From Mycolicibacterium duvalii (lineage in GTDB: Bacteria > Actinomycetota > Actinomycetes > Mycobacteriales > Mycobacteriaceae), in the NCBI RefSeq assembly GCF_010726645.1, contig NZ_AP022563.1, positions 3,162,001 to 3,226,000 on the forward strand: a DNA stretch of 64,000 nt, in the 5' to 3' direction. Below, piece after piece: positions 26,191-34,782 of the stretch. The notes below the pieces were generated by a model. The model ran no database searches. It worked only from the letters and a program-made list of their open reading frames with translations, and was not told the DNA's origin. Numbering within the stretch: the first letter of the stretch is position 1; each line of letters opens with the position of its first letter. Position numbers and translations under genes: made by a program.

Positions 26191-27291
26191 TCACGCCTTG
26201 GCGTGTACCGGTTCCCATCCACCGCCCTGGGCGGAGCGGTGCGCTGCGTCGATCACCGCGAGTGACACCAGCCCGTCCTCGAACGTGGCCGCGGTACTCG
26301 GCTCGCCGTCGAAGGCGGGCAGCCAGTCCTCGAGCATGAGTGCCATCGCCCGACTGGCATGGCCGGCCAGGCCGGTGGGCAGCCGGTCCGGGTGGGCGGG
26401 TTCACGCTCATCCACCTCCAACGGGGTCAATCCGTCATCGGTGGCCAGACCCGCCGAGTACCGTGCCGATCGAAGATCGCCGTCCCCGATGATCGTGCCG
26501 TCCGAGCCGAACACCTCGAGGCGGTAGTGGTCGGCGTGCGCACCCATCACCGAGACACTGAGCACCGCAGTCATGCCGGACGGCATCCGCATGAGCACAG
26601 CTGCGGTGTCATCTGCGGTGATTCGCAGGGTCTCGCCGTCGGCGAGGTGACGGACGGGGTCGCTGACGGTGACCTCGGCGCACACTTCCTCGGGCGCACC
26701 GAACAGGCTGCACACGAAGTCGAGGTCGTGCACCAGCATCCCGGCGAGGTAGCCGCCACCCTGTTCCCGGTCATACATCCAGCGCGCCTGCGGCGGATGG
26801 CTCGGGTGCCAGTACGACGCGCTGCGGCTCACCCGTGCCAGGTACTGGTCACCGAGGAACCCCGAACGCACCCGATCAGCAACAGCGAGCCAGTCCGGAT
26901 TCCAGCGATTTTCGAAGCAGCATGCCGTCGGTACGCCGGCTGCCGCGGCGGCACGCACCATCTCGCGGGCCGCCTCCGGGTCGCCGGCAAGCGGCTTCTC
27001 GCACAGCACGGGTTTGCCCGCGGCGAGGGCGGCCAGCGTCATGTCGCGGTGCAGCACCGTCGGTGTAGCGACGGAGATCACGTCGAGGTCGTCCCGCTGG
27101 ACGAACGACTCCCAGTCTGTCGACGTCTCCTCGATCCCGAGCTTGGCCGAGACGCGCTCCAGACGATCCGGGGTGCGGGCGCAGAGCGCAACGGGCTCGA
27201 AGCCCGCCGCCGCCCGGAAACCTGGCACCTGTACGTGCGCGCCCCACCCCACACCGATGATGCCGACTCTTAGCGGGGTGCGGTCCGTCAT
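26191..27291 (-). CDS. Gfo/Idh/MocA-family oxidoreductase
   Basis: 366 residues from ATG at 27291 behind GAGGAGG; the longer ORF has no support. GIIGVGWGAHVQVPGFRAAA is the Rossmann motif and CEKPLAGDPEAAREMV carries the conserved EKP lysine. These enzymes oxidise or reduce sugars and cyclitols, and some act on other alcohols. The substrate here is unknown. Transcribed alone on the minus strand, with a family II site about 55 bases upstream. Confidence 0.85.
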   Translation of the reverse strand: MTDRTPLRVGIIGVGWGAHVQVPGFRAAAGFEPVALCARTPDRLERVSAKLGIEETSTDWESFVQRDDLDVISVATPTVLHRDMTLAALAAGKPVLCEKPLAGDPEAAREMVRAAAAAGVPTACCFENRWNPDWLAVADRVRSGFLGDQYLARVSRSASYWHPSHPPQARWMYDREQGGGYLAGMLVHDLDFVCSLFGAPEEVCAEVTVSDPVRHLADGETLRITADDTAAVLMRMPSGMTAVLSVSVMGAHADHYRLEVFGSDGTIIGDGDLRSARYSAGLATDDGLTPLEVDEREPAHPDRLPTGLAGHASRAMALMLEDWLPAFDGEPSTAATFEDGLVSLAVIDAAHRSAQGGGWEPVHAKA

Positions 27292-27345
27292 GTGCCCTCC
27301 TCGGCTGTCCTTTGTCGATCGCTTCTTGGCGGACTCGACCACTAG

Positions 27346-27359
27346 TGACACTAATGTTA
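27346..27359. promoter_or_regulatory. Family II operator-like TGACACTAATGTTA
   Basis: One mismatch in the right half. Its reverse complement shares ATCTAACATT and GTGTCACT with the site at 18271. Confidence 0.6.
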
Positions 27360-27433
27360 GATATCGCTGCGGATCAAGGAGGGGAAAACCGCGCAATCCC
27401 CTCAACTTACGCCTACCCGACATTGCCTATAAG

Positions 27434-27447
27434 TGACATGAGTGCCA
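27434..27447. promoter_or_regulatory. Family II operator TGACATGAGTGCCA with adjoining GAATC
   Basis: Starts 26 bases before the P450 GTG at 27460. The block after the site (GAATC) matches that at 23587, consistent with a shared -10. Confidence 0.65.
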
Positions 27448-27459
27448 GAATCTAGAGCT

Positions 27460-28731
27460 GTGAGCGCGATCGACGTCGACGAGCAACAGTTCGCACCATT
27501 GATCGACCTGCGGTGGTGGCAGGAACATCCCGCAGAACGCGCGGAGATTTACCGGCGCCTGCGGGACGCTGGCCCGGTCTTCGTGCGCACCAACCGGCCC
27601 GATGCTCCCCGCGCCCGCGGCTTCTGGGCGGTCGGCGCGCACCGCGATGTGGTCGACATCAGCCGACGAGCCGACGAGTTCTGCTCCGGGCACGGTACCC
27701 AGATCTTCGATCAGACCGCCGAGATGCGCGAATACCGCGGGTCCATCATCGACATGGACGACCCCGAGCACATGCGGCTTCGCAAGATCGTCTCCCGCGG
27801 ATTCACCCCGCGCATTCTCGCCGAGATGCGTGGCTTGGTGGAGGAGACAACCGCAGAGATCCTGGACGAGATGCCCCGCACCGGGAAGTGCGACTTCGTC
27901 TCAGCGTTCGCCACGCTGCTTCCGCTGCGCATCATCGACAACATGCTCGGGGTGCCGCGGGAGCACGAGCAGTTCATCGTCCATGCCACCAACGTCGTAC
28001 TCGGCGCCTCAGATCCGGAGTACGTACCCGATCAGACCGCGGCGGGCATCGGGGCGGCGGTCTCCGAGGCCAGCGAGCGGCTCATCGAACTGCTCAGGAG
28101 TATCGCCGAAGACCGCATCGCCCGGCCGCGTAACGACGTGATCAGCAAGCTCGTCACCTCCGACGAGGAGAATTTGACGCCGCAAGAACTGGCGAAGTTT
28201 TTCATCTTGCTGATCGGCGCGGGCAACGAGACCACCCGCAACGCGCTCACGCATGGCCTGCAGATCCTCAGCGCGCATCCGGACCAGCGCGAACGGCTGC
28301 TGGCGGACTACGACGAGTTGGCACCGACTGCCGTCGAGGAGATTCTGCGGTATGCGAGTCCTGTGATCCACATGCGCCGCACCGTAACCCGCGACGGTGT
28401 GACGCTGACAGACGCGGACGGGCAGGTGACACACACCTTCGCCGCCGGCGACAAAGTAGTCGTCTGGTATCCGGCCGCCAATCGCGACCCCGCGGTATTC
28501 GCCGACCCCGAGGCGTTCGACATCGCACGAAAGCCGAACAACCACATCGCCTTCGGGGGACCCGGCCCTCACTATTGCCTCGGCGCCCACCTCGCCCGCT
28601 TGGAATTGAAAGTGGCCTTCGAGATGCTCTACGACCGCTACCCCGACATCAGCGCTGCCGGCGAGCCGGTCATGCTGAGATCCAACTTCGTCAACGGCAT
28701 CAAACACCTCGAGGCAACCTACACACCATGA
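27460..28731 (+). CDS. Cytochrome P450
   Basis: 423 residues from a GTG at 27460, favoured over 27442 because the latter lies within the operator. The I-helix GAGNETTRN, the K-helix EEILR (normal ExxR) and the heme loop FGGPGPHYCLGAHLARLE are intact, as is RKIVSRGFTPR. The NAM/NET-type I-helix and length fit bacterial CYPs acting on steroids or terpenoids. First of a four-gene operon with enoyl-CoA hydratase, OB-fold protein and SDR. The start is close to the operator so the leader is minimal. Confidence 0.9.
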   Translation: MSAIDVDEQQFAPLIDLRWWQEHPAERAEIYRRLRDAGPVFVRTNRPDAPRARGFWAVGAHRDVVDISRRADEFCSGHGTQIFDQTAEMREYRGSIIDMDDPEHMRLRKIVSRGFTPRILAEMRGLVEETTAEILDEMPRTGKCDFVSAFATLLPLRIIDNMLGVPREHEQFIVHATNVVLGASDPEYVPDQTAAGIGAAVSEASERLIELLRSIAEDRIARPRNDVISKLVTSDEENLTPQELAKFFILLIGAGNETTRNALTHGLQILSAHPDQRERLLADYDELAPTAVEEILRYASPVIHMRRTVTRDGVTLTDADGQVTHTFAAGDKVVVWYPAANRDPAVFADPEAFDIARKPNNHIAFGGPGPHYCLGAHLARLELKVAFEMLYDRYPDISAAGEPVMLRSNFVNGIKHLEATYTP

Positions 28732-29531
28732 ACACCACTGCGGCCGTGCTATCCGACACCACCGATGGCATCCTCACAATCACCCTCAATCGGCCAGAGG
28801 CCGCGAACGCGGTCCGGCCCGACGACCGCGACACGATCATCGCGCTGCTGGCCGCCGCCGCGGACGACGAGAAAGTACGCGCGGTGGTGTTGCGCGCCAA
28901 CGGAAAACACTTCTGCTCGGGCGCTGACGTGGCTTCGCTGGCGGACCGGCGGGCGCGGGGCGAGAAGCGAGTGCTGGAGCCGACGCGACGCATCATGAAC
29001 GGGGCCCAGAAATTGGTTGCCAGCGTGTTGGATTGCCACAAGCCGGTGATCGCCGCGGTGCAGGGTGCTGCGACAGGTCTGGGGGCCCACGTTGTCTATG
29101 CGTCCGATCTCGTGGTCGCCACCGAAAATTCCTATTTCGCTGAGTCATTCGTCAAGCGTGGGCTGGTCGTCGACGGTGGCGGGTGCTACCTGCTGCCTCG
29201 AAGGATCGGCATGCAGAAGGCAAAAGAGATGGCCTTCTTCGGAGAGCGCCTGACGGCAGCCGAAGCGTTGGCACTCGGTCTGGTGAACCGCGTGGTCGCC
29301 CCGGCCGAGTTGGACGCGGCGGTGGCCGACTTCGCCGGACGGCTGGCGGCGGCACCGACGAGCGCCATCGCGTTCACCAAGCGACTGCTCAACGACTCCC
29401 CCGACACCGATCGGTCCGGGGCGTTCGTCGCCGAGGCGATGGCCCAGGAGATCCAGTCCTACTCACATGACTCGAAAGAGGGTGTGCAGGCGTTCATCGA
29501 CAAGCGCCAGACCGAGTTCACCGGGTGGTGA
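28728..29531 (+). CDS. Enoyl-CoA hydratase/isomerase family protein
   Basis: 267 residues; ATG overlaps the P450 stop by 4 bases. The crotonase fold is shown by HFCSGADVASL (oxyanion hole) and AVQGAATGLGAHVVYASDLV with FAESFVKRGLVVDGGGCYLL. The position of the first catalytic Glu in classical crotonase is occupied by Ser/Phe-Ala-Glu-type residues, so hydratase or isomerase/hydrolase activity is possible. It is probably a beta-oxidation step on the P450 product's CoA ester. Confidence 0.85.
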   Translation: MNTTAAVLSDTTDGILTITLNRPEAANAVRPDDRDTIIALLAAAADDEKVRAVVLRANGKHFCSGADVASLADRRARGEKRVLEPTRRIMNGAQKLVASVLDCHKPVIAAVQGAATGLGAHVVYASDLVVATENSYFAESFVKRGLVVDGGGCYLLPRRIGMQKAKEMAFFGERLTAAEALALGLVNRVVAPAELDAAVADFAGRLAAAPTSAIAFTKRLLNDSPDTDRSGAFVAEAMAQEIQSYSHDSKEGVQAFIDKRQTEFTGW

Positions 29532-29536
29532 AGTAG

Positions 29537-29959
29537 ATGGCGCGCGCGGATATCCCGGTCATCGACCAGGTCAGCGAGCCGTATTGGGCCGCGGCGCGGC
29601 AGGGTCGCCTGCTGATCGCCAAGTGCCGGCCGTGCGGCCGGGTACATCACTACCCGCGGCCGTTCTGCCCCCACTGCTGGAGCGACGACGTCCACCCGGT
29701 TCAGGCCAGCGGAACCGGAATCCTGTACACGTATTCGACGGTGTACGTGAATGATCTGACTCCGTTCAGCGAGCGACTGCCCTACGTGGCCGCGATCGTC
29801 GAGCTGCCCGAGGGCCCGCGGCTGATGACCGCCATCGAGGGCGTCGAACCCGAGCGCCTCCGGGTCGGAATGCCCGTCACCGCGATTTTCCGGCCCGTCG
29901 ACGAGACAGATCCCGACAGCCCGTATCTCACGATGTTCACCCCAAGAGAGGACTCATGA
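29537..29959 (+). CDS. Zn-ribbon/OB-fold (DUF35) protein
   Basis: 140 residues with CRPC and CPHC zinc-ribbon pairs (about residues 31-51) and an OB-fold. Unlike the copies at 37.9 and 53.9 kb it has no Ltp-type neighbour; it follows an enoyl-CoA hydratase and overlaps the SDR by 4 bases. It may bind acyl-CoA or form an accessory subunit with a partner encoded elsewhere. Confidence 0.85.
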   Translation: MARADIPVIDQVSEPYWAAARQGRLLIAKCRPCGRVHHYPRPFCPHCWSDDVHPVQASGTGILYTYSTVYVNDLTPFSERLPYVAAIVELPEGPRLMTAIEGVEPERLRVGMPVTAIFRPVDETDPDSPYLTMFTPREDS

Positions 29960-30879
29960 CCGGACTACTCGACGGCAAGGTCGCCCTGGTGACCGGCGCC
30001 GGGCATGGCATCGGCCGTGGCCACGCACTCGAACTGGCCAAGCATGGCGCGACGGTGATCGTCAATGACCTTGGCACGACCCTTTCCGGCGAGGGCACCG
30101 GCAAGGTCGCCGACGAGGTCGTCTCGATCATCGAGAGCCGCGGTGGCAGGGCGGTGTCCGACTTCAGCGACGTGGGCGACGAGCAGCAGGTAGACCTTGC
30201 CGTGGAACGCGCCTACTCGCAGCTGGGAAGGGTTGACATCGTGGTCAACAACGCGGGCATCGTGCGCGACAAGGCGATATGGAACATGACGGCCGACGAC
30301 TTCGACCTGGTGATGCGGGTGCACGTGCGCGGCAGCTGGTTGACCAGCCGCGCGGTCGCGCGGAAGTGGCGCGCGGAATCCAAGGAATCCGGCGCAAAAG
30401 TCTATGGCCGCATCATCAACACCACCTCGGGCGCCGGCCTGCACGGCCACTTCGGTCAGACGAACTACAGCACCGCGAAGTCGGCGATCGTGGGCCTGAC
30501 CCAGACGCTCAGTCTCGAGCTCGCATCGATCGGCGCCACCGTGAACGCCATCAGTCCTGGTGGACGCACGCGCATGTCCGCGTCCATGCCGGGAGCAGAG
30601 GCGGCCATCGAGCCCGACGAGCGCGCCGAGGACGAGTTCGATCCCAAGGACCCGTCGCTGGGCTCTCCCGTGGTGGCGTGGCTCGCCAGTCCCGAAGCCG
30701 GCCATGTCAGCGGTCAGGTGATCCGGGCCATGGGCGAGCATCTGCAGCTGCTCAAGGGCTGGCATCCGGTGACGTCGGTCTCCAACGGCCAAAAGCGATG
30801 GGATGCAAATAAACTCGGTGCCATCATGGCCACCGACGTGTTCGGGACCCGTAACACCGGTCTGCGACTGGGCGGCTGA
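29956..30879 (+). CDS. Short-chain dehydrogenase, hydroxyacyl-CoA dehydrogenase type (17-beta-HSD4-like)
   Basis: 307 residues. TGAGHGIGRGHALELAKHGA and NDLG near residue 36 are features of peroxisomal multifunctional enzyme 2-like SDRs; NNAGIVRDKAIWNM and YSTAK (catalytic Tyr and Lys) are intact. The enzyme probably oxidises a 3-hydroxyacyl-CoA or a ring hydroxyl with NAD. Last gene of the P450 operon and convergent on the cytochrome oxidase subunit gene. Confidence 0.85.
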   Translation: MTGLLDGKVALVTGAGHGIGRGHALELAKHGATVIVNDLGTTLSGEGTGKVADEVVSIIESRGGRAVSDFSDVGDEQQVDLAVERAYSQLGRVDIVVNNAGIVRDKAIWNMTADDFDLVMRVHVRGSWLTSRAVARKWRAESKESGAKVYGRIINTTSGAGLHGHFGQTNYSTAKSAIVGLTQTLSLELASIGATVNAISPGGRTRMSASMPGAEAAIEPDERAEDEFDPKDPSLGSPVVAWLASPEAGHVSGQVIRAMGEHLQLLKGWHPVTSVSNGQKRWDANKLGAIMATDVFGTRNTGLRLGG

Positions 30880-30900
30880 CGCGCTGCCGGACGTTGCACA

Positions 30901-30920
30901 GACGGTCACAGACGGTCACA
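30901..30920. repeat. 10-bp tandem duplication at the 3' end of the COX IV gene
   Basis: GACGGTCACA occurs twice in a row. The stop codon of the minus-strand gene falls inside the second copy. Confidence 0.6.
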
Positions 30921-31194
30921 GAAACAGGTATAGCGCGGACAGCAAGGCCCACAGCGCCACGCAATATCCCTCGAATGCGATCCGCAGAGGCTTTGGAGCG
31001 TTTCGCAGTTCCATGAAGTCGAGCCCGACGAGCCGTATCTTGATCGCGGCGATCCCAAGGATGACGACCGCCATCGCCGAACCGGTGCCATGGTCGGCGC
31101 CCAGAGCGAAGGACACCACCGTCGCTGCGATCAACACCAGCCAGGACACGTCCGCGCGGCCACGGACGAAGGCCAATACGGAGGGGCCCGGCAT
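30916..31194 (-). CDS. Cytochrome c oxidase subunit IV-like membrane protein (prokaryotic COX4 type)
   Basis: 92 residues from ATG at 31194, one base overlapping the upstream stop. Three hydrophobic helices are visible (SWLVLIAATVVSFALGADHG, MAVVILGIAAIKIRLVGLDF, CVALWALLSALYLFL) with the M-x-L-R-N-A-P motif of the COX4_pro family. It is paired with a subunit III gene. No catalytic subunit I or II is present in the window, so it may serve an alternative oxidase or be an orphan accessory pair. Confidence 0.75.
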   Translation of the reverse strand: MPGPSVLAFVRGRADVSWLVLIAATVVSFALGADHGTGSAMAVVILGIAAIKIRLVGLDFMELRNAPKPLRIAFEGYCVALWALLSALYLFL

Positions 31195-31777
31195 CACGAC
31201 ACCAGGTACAGCAGTGGAAACAGCACGATCCACAGCAGGTCGACGAGGTGCCAGAAACAAGCCCCGCCCTCCACGACGGCCATCCGCGTTGGTCCGAGTT
31301 CGTGCCGCCGCGTCTGGGTGAGCAGGAATGTCAGCACCGCCATACCGATACAGACGTGAAGCAGATGTATACCGGTGAGGACGAAGTAGTACAGGTAGAA
31401 GTGATTGGCGATGACCGCGTGTCCACCGGTCACCAACGAGTAGTACTCGAAGGTCTTGAGGGCGATGAACACTCCGCCATTGCCGCCACGGTGGCCGAGC
31501 GCGCGATGTGCCGGGCTCCCGACCGCAGCGCACGCAACGTGATGACCACGAGCAGTGAACTCGTCAGCAGTACCAGCGTGTTGGTGAACCCAACCCCGAG
31601 GTGCAACGTCTTGCGCGCGAGGTCGAACTGTTCGGGGTTGTTGGCCCGCTCGACCATGAAGGTGGCGAAAAACCCGCCGAATACCAGCATGTCGCCGAAC
31701 AGGAACACCCACGTGCCGCTCTCACCGGGCACGCGCCGCGCCGGCGTCGCGGTCAGCGAGGATGCATGAACTGTCAC
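31194..31777 (-). pseudogene. Heme-copper oxidase subunit III-like protein, one frameshift
   Basis: The GTG at 31777 overlaps the upstream stop. The first frame reads GESGTWVFLFGDMLVFGGFF and GVGFTNTLVLLTSSLLVVIT to ATVAAM near 31480. A different frame then reads GGVFIALKTFEYYSLVTGGH, HFYLYYFVLTGIHLLHVCIG and ends WHLVDLLWIVLFPLLYLVS. One base change joins them into a normal roughly 195-residue five-helix subunit III. The break is either a recent mutation or an assembly error; the rest of the protein looks well conserved. Confidence 0.8.
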
Positions 31778-32493
31778 GAAGCCACGAGGGTGGGGGATCG
31801 CTCGGCGGCCTGCTCCGCACTGATCGAGCGGAGCAGCACCAGGGTCACCGCGATCATCCAGACACTGAACGCCACCAACGGAATCCAGAACGCGAAGACG
31901 CCGTTCCACGCCAGCGGCCCGCTGTTGAAGACCATCACCGCGCCGCCGGGCAGCGCGAGCAGGGCGTACCAGGCGTTGAGGTAGCCGAACCACCGCGGGA
32001 ACGTCCCCGGTGTCGTGCGGTCGACGAACGACGCGGTCGTGAGCACCACGGCCTGCACGACGAGGGTTCCCACGATGCCGACGAACATCAACCAGAAGAC
32101 GTCGTTGAGCGCCTGCGTGATCTGGGGATCACGCTCTTCGGGCCGAAACGCTGCGGTGGCCATCACCATCATCGGGAACAGAAAGCCCGGCACGAAGATG
32201 ACGCCACCGAAGATCTGGGTCACCGACAGCACACCCCACTTGCCTTCGACCCGTCGCACCCGCAGGCAGATCGTGGCCAACCACGGCAGCGCGAGGCATG
32301 CAGCGAGCAGGCTGAACGCCAGGCCGACTCGCACCCGGAGCTTGTTGGCAACCAGAAAGTCGGCGATGGACTGGGCGCTCGCGGTCGGCGAGAGCGGCGG
32401 GATGAGCTTGGCGATGAGCATGAAGAAGACGAAGAACAGCGCGAGCATGACGACCCCGCCCCACGCGGCGATGCGTTGGAGTTTCAAGTCCAC
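31774..32493 (-). CDS. Conserved six-helix membrane protein of unknown function
   Basis: 239 residues, ATG at 32493. About six hydrophobic helices (near residues 10-30, 52-78, 85-115, 130-155, 170-190, 195-218). No known motif recognised. It heads the operon with subunits III and IV, overlapping subunit III by 4 bases, so it is probably tied to that respiratory module. Confidence 0.65.
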   Translation of the reverse strand: MDLKLQRIAAWGGVVMLALFFVFFMLIAKLIPPLSPTASAQSIADFLVANKLRVRVGLAFSLLAACLALPWLATICLRVRRVEGKWGVLSVTQIFGGVIFVPGFLFPMMVMATAAFRPEERDPQITQALNDVFWLMFVGIVGTLVVQAVVLTTASFVDRTTPGTFPRWFGYLNAWYALLALPGGAVMVFNSGPLAWNGVFAFWIPLVAFSVWMIAVTLVLLRSISAEQAAERSPTLVAS

Positions 32494-32528
32494 GGGCGAA
32501 GTGGAGATCTAATCCGCTCAATGTTTAA

Positions 32529-33587
32529 CTAGTTTGATGATCTGGCGTCGGCGCCGTTGAGCAGGGCGTCGAATCGGTCGGGCGTGCTGCCGTGCAGTAC
32601 CAATTCGTCGGCACCGGCCTCGCGGAAGCGTTCGAACATCAGATGGCAGGATCGCGCCGACCCGACCGCCGCCGCCTCCGCCGTCCACGGCCTCGGTAAG
32701 GCGGAGGCGGCCTCGACGAGTTTCTCGCGAGTGAGCACCGAGTCCGCGGAACCCCTGACACCGGCGAGTAGCGGGTGACTTCGCAACCTGCTCAATGGTT
32801 CCGGATCCCACCCGTTGACTGCCGCCAACCGCTCGCCGAATCCGGGAATCTGGTAGTACGTCACCGCCCGAGCGTCCACTACAGCGAGCTCCTCCTCGGC
32901 CGGCAGCTCGCACGCGACCACGACGGTGGCGTACACCCGCACACTGCCCACCGGGCGGCCCGCTGCGCGCTCGGCGTCCCGGACGCGCCGTACCGAACGC
33001 TCGACGGCGGCGGGGGTCAGGAACGGATGCAGCAGCACCCCGTCGAAGTGGCGACCCGCGAGCCCCAGGCCCTTGGGTCCGATCGCCGCGAAGACCACAG
33101 GAGGGACCGGCTGATCCGGTATGTCATTGAGCCGCAACGACGGGTACCTGCCCGCGGGTCCGTCGTAGCTGACCTTCTCACCCCGGCACAGCCGGCGGAA
33201 GATGTCAGCGTGGTCGACGATCGACGCGTTCGTGGAACGAGGTAGCCCCACCGCCGCCCACATCGCGTCGACCGAGCGTCCGACGCCGAGCATGAATCGT
33301 CCGCCCGACAGCGCCTGAGCCGTCATTGCCAGCGACGCCAGCAGTGCGGGATGCCGGGACTGGAGATGGGTGATGCCCGAGGCGATCCGGATCCTCGAGG
33401 TGGCTTGGCTGACCGCGCCTGCGATCACCCCGAGATCCTTGGTCCCCCATCGCTCGCTGAGCCATACGGTGTGCAGATCGAGACGCTCGGCGGCCTTCGC
33501 CTGGTTGACGACGACCGCGGGGTCGGCGACGCGTCCGGGGAGCACGTAAGCGCCGAGCGCTATGCCGCTGAGCTGTCTGCCGTTCAT
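32529..33587 (-). CDS. LLM-class F420-dependent oxidoreductase (TIGR03857-like)
   Basis: 352 residues, ATG at 33587 with the promoter 10 bases upstream and hence almost no leader. TVWLSERWGTKDLGVIAGAV and GGRFMLGVGRSVDAMWAAVG are family features. FAAIGPKGLGLAGRHFDGVLLH is the phosphate-binding segment. Likely uses F420 on a lipid-like intermediate. It is divergent from the phosphotransferase at 33631 with a family II-like site between. Confidence 0.85.
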   Translation of the reverse strand: MNGRQLSGIALGAYVLPGRVADPAVVVNQAKAAERLDLHTVWLSERWGTKDLGVIAGAVSQATSRIRIASGITHLQSRHPALLASLAMTAQALSGGRFMLGVGRSVDAMWAAVGLPRSTNASIVDHADIFRRLCRGEKVSYDGPAGRYPSLRLNDIPDQPVPPVVFAAIGPKGLGLAGRHFDGVLLHPFLTPAAVERSVRRVRDAERAAGRPVGSVRVYATVVVACELPAEEELAVVDARAVTYYQIPGFGERLAAVNGWDPEPLSRLRSHPLLAGVRGSADSVLTREKLVEAASALPRPWTAEAAAVGSARSCHLMFERFREAGADELVLHGSTPDRFDALLNGADARSSN

Positions 33588-33597
33588 CCCGCTATTC

Positions 33598-33611
33598 TGA
33601 CAGTAGTGTTC
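33598..33611. promoter_or_regulatory. Family II-like operator TGACAGTAGTGTTC in a divergent promoter
   Basis: Imperfect palindrome between LLM (33587) and phosphotransferase (33631). On the minus strand it reads TGTCAGAATAGCGGG before the ATG, matching the TGYCAGAAT pattern of 23573 and 27434. Confidence 0.5.
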
Positions 33612-33630
33612 AGTTCCGCGAAGGGGGACG

Positions 33631-34716
33631 ATGGTTTACACATCTTCGCGCGGCCAATTCGGTAGTCGGACGAGCGACATTCTGCGGACCTGGCTGCCGC
33701 CGAGCATCGCGCCCGATGGCACAACCGACTTCGAGATCTCCGAGTTCACCGCCCCACCGGCCGGCTACTCAGGGAAGACAGCGTTCTTCACTGCCTCGTG
33801 GAAGGACCCGGACGGCGAAAGCCACAGCGCTGATCTGGTGCTGCGCGCACAGGCTGACGACCACCAGCTGTTCACGACGCCCGACGCACCGCGCCAGGCC
33901 GAGGTGATGAAACGTCTCGCCGCACATGGAATTCCGGTGCCGGACGTCGTCGGTATCGAAGGCGACGCTTCGATTCTGGGATCGCCGTTCTATCTGATGC
34001 GACGGGTGCGAGGTCGAACGCCGTCCGACGTTCCCAGTTGGCACAAGCGAGGCTGGACCGTCGAACTGTCCCCCGTCGAGCGAGGGCTGCTGTGCGACAA
34101 CGGGTTGCAGGCGCTGGTGTCGCTTCACCGCATCGACGACCCCGACACGCTGGCGTTCTTCCGTGGCGGGACCGATCCGAGTAGGACAGCGCTGCAGCGC
34201 TACCTCGACAAACTGCGCGGCTGGTACGAGTGGTGCCGTGCTGATATGCAGGTAGGCGGCGCCACATTGGCCGAGGCGCTGCGCGTCATCGTGGATGCGG
34301 CACCCGACACAGACGCGGAGACTGTGGTCTGGGGCGACGCGCGGGTGGGGAACATCAGCTTCGGTGATGACCTCTCGGTCGTCGCGTTGTTCGACTGGGA
34401 GACCGCGGGCACCGGGCCACCGGACATCGACGTCGGTTGGTGGCTGATGTTCGAGCGCTTTCTGTGCGAAGCACTGGGGTTCACCCGCCTGCCCGGTATT
34501 CCGGACGACGACGAGATCGTCAGGCGCTACCTCGAATTCGGTGGGACCCTCACCGGCGACATCGCCTACTACCAGCTGATAGCCGCCATTGTTCTGTCGC
34601 TGATCAACAATCGGCTCGCCCGCCTGCTAGAGCGTGACGGCTTAGATGTGGTGACGGCTCAAAGTTATCCCCGCATGTCGGTCGGACTGGTCGAGCACTA
34701 TCTCGACCGGCTCTGA
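33631..34716 (+). CDS. Aminoglycoside phosphotransferase-like kinase (ACAD10/11 kinase-type)
   Basis: 361 residues, ATG at 33631 preceded by GAAGGGGG. The kinase core has VVWGDARVGNISF (Brenner motif) and FDWETAGTGPPDIDVGW (metal Asp). This fold in ACAD10/11 phosphorylates 4-hydroxyacyl-CoA so that a dehydrogenase can eliminate phosphate. An acyl-CoA dehydrogenase with similar tail is at 60636, so a two-protein version of that route is conceivable. Monocistronic, convergent with the SDR. Confidence 0.8.
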   Translation: MVYTSSRGQFGSRTSDILRTWLPPSIAPDGTTDFEISEFTAPPAGYSGKTAFFTASWKDPDGESHSADLVLRAQADDHQLFTTPDAPRQAEVMKRLAAHGIPVPDVVGIEGDASILGSPFYLMRRVRGRTPSDVPSWHKRGWTVELSPVERGLLCDNGLQALVSLHRIDDPDTLAFFRGGTDPSRTALQRYLDKLRGWYEWCRADMQVGGATLAEALRVIVDAAPDTDAETVVWGDARVGNISFGDDLSVVALFDWETAGTGPPDIDVGWWLMFERFLCEALGFTRLPGIPDDDEIVRRYLEFGGTLTGDIAYYQLIAAIVLSLINNRLARLLERDGLDVVTAQSYPRMSVGLVEHYLDRL

Positions 34717-34782
34717 ACCTTGGTCAGGCCAGTTCACTAGCCGCGGGTGGCGCCGCCCCGACCACGACGTGACCCTGGTGCG

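Noticed and set aside
31771..31777. ACTGTCA half site at the cox III start
   Set aside because: A single half site inside a coding overlap with no second arm.
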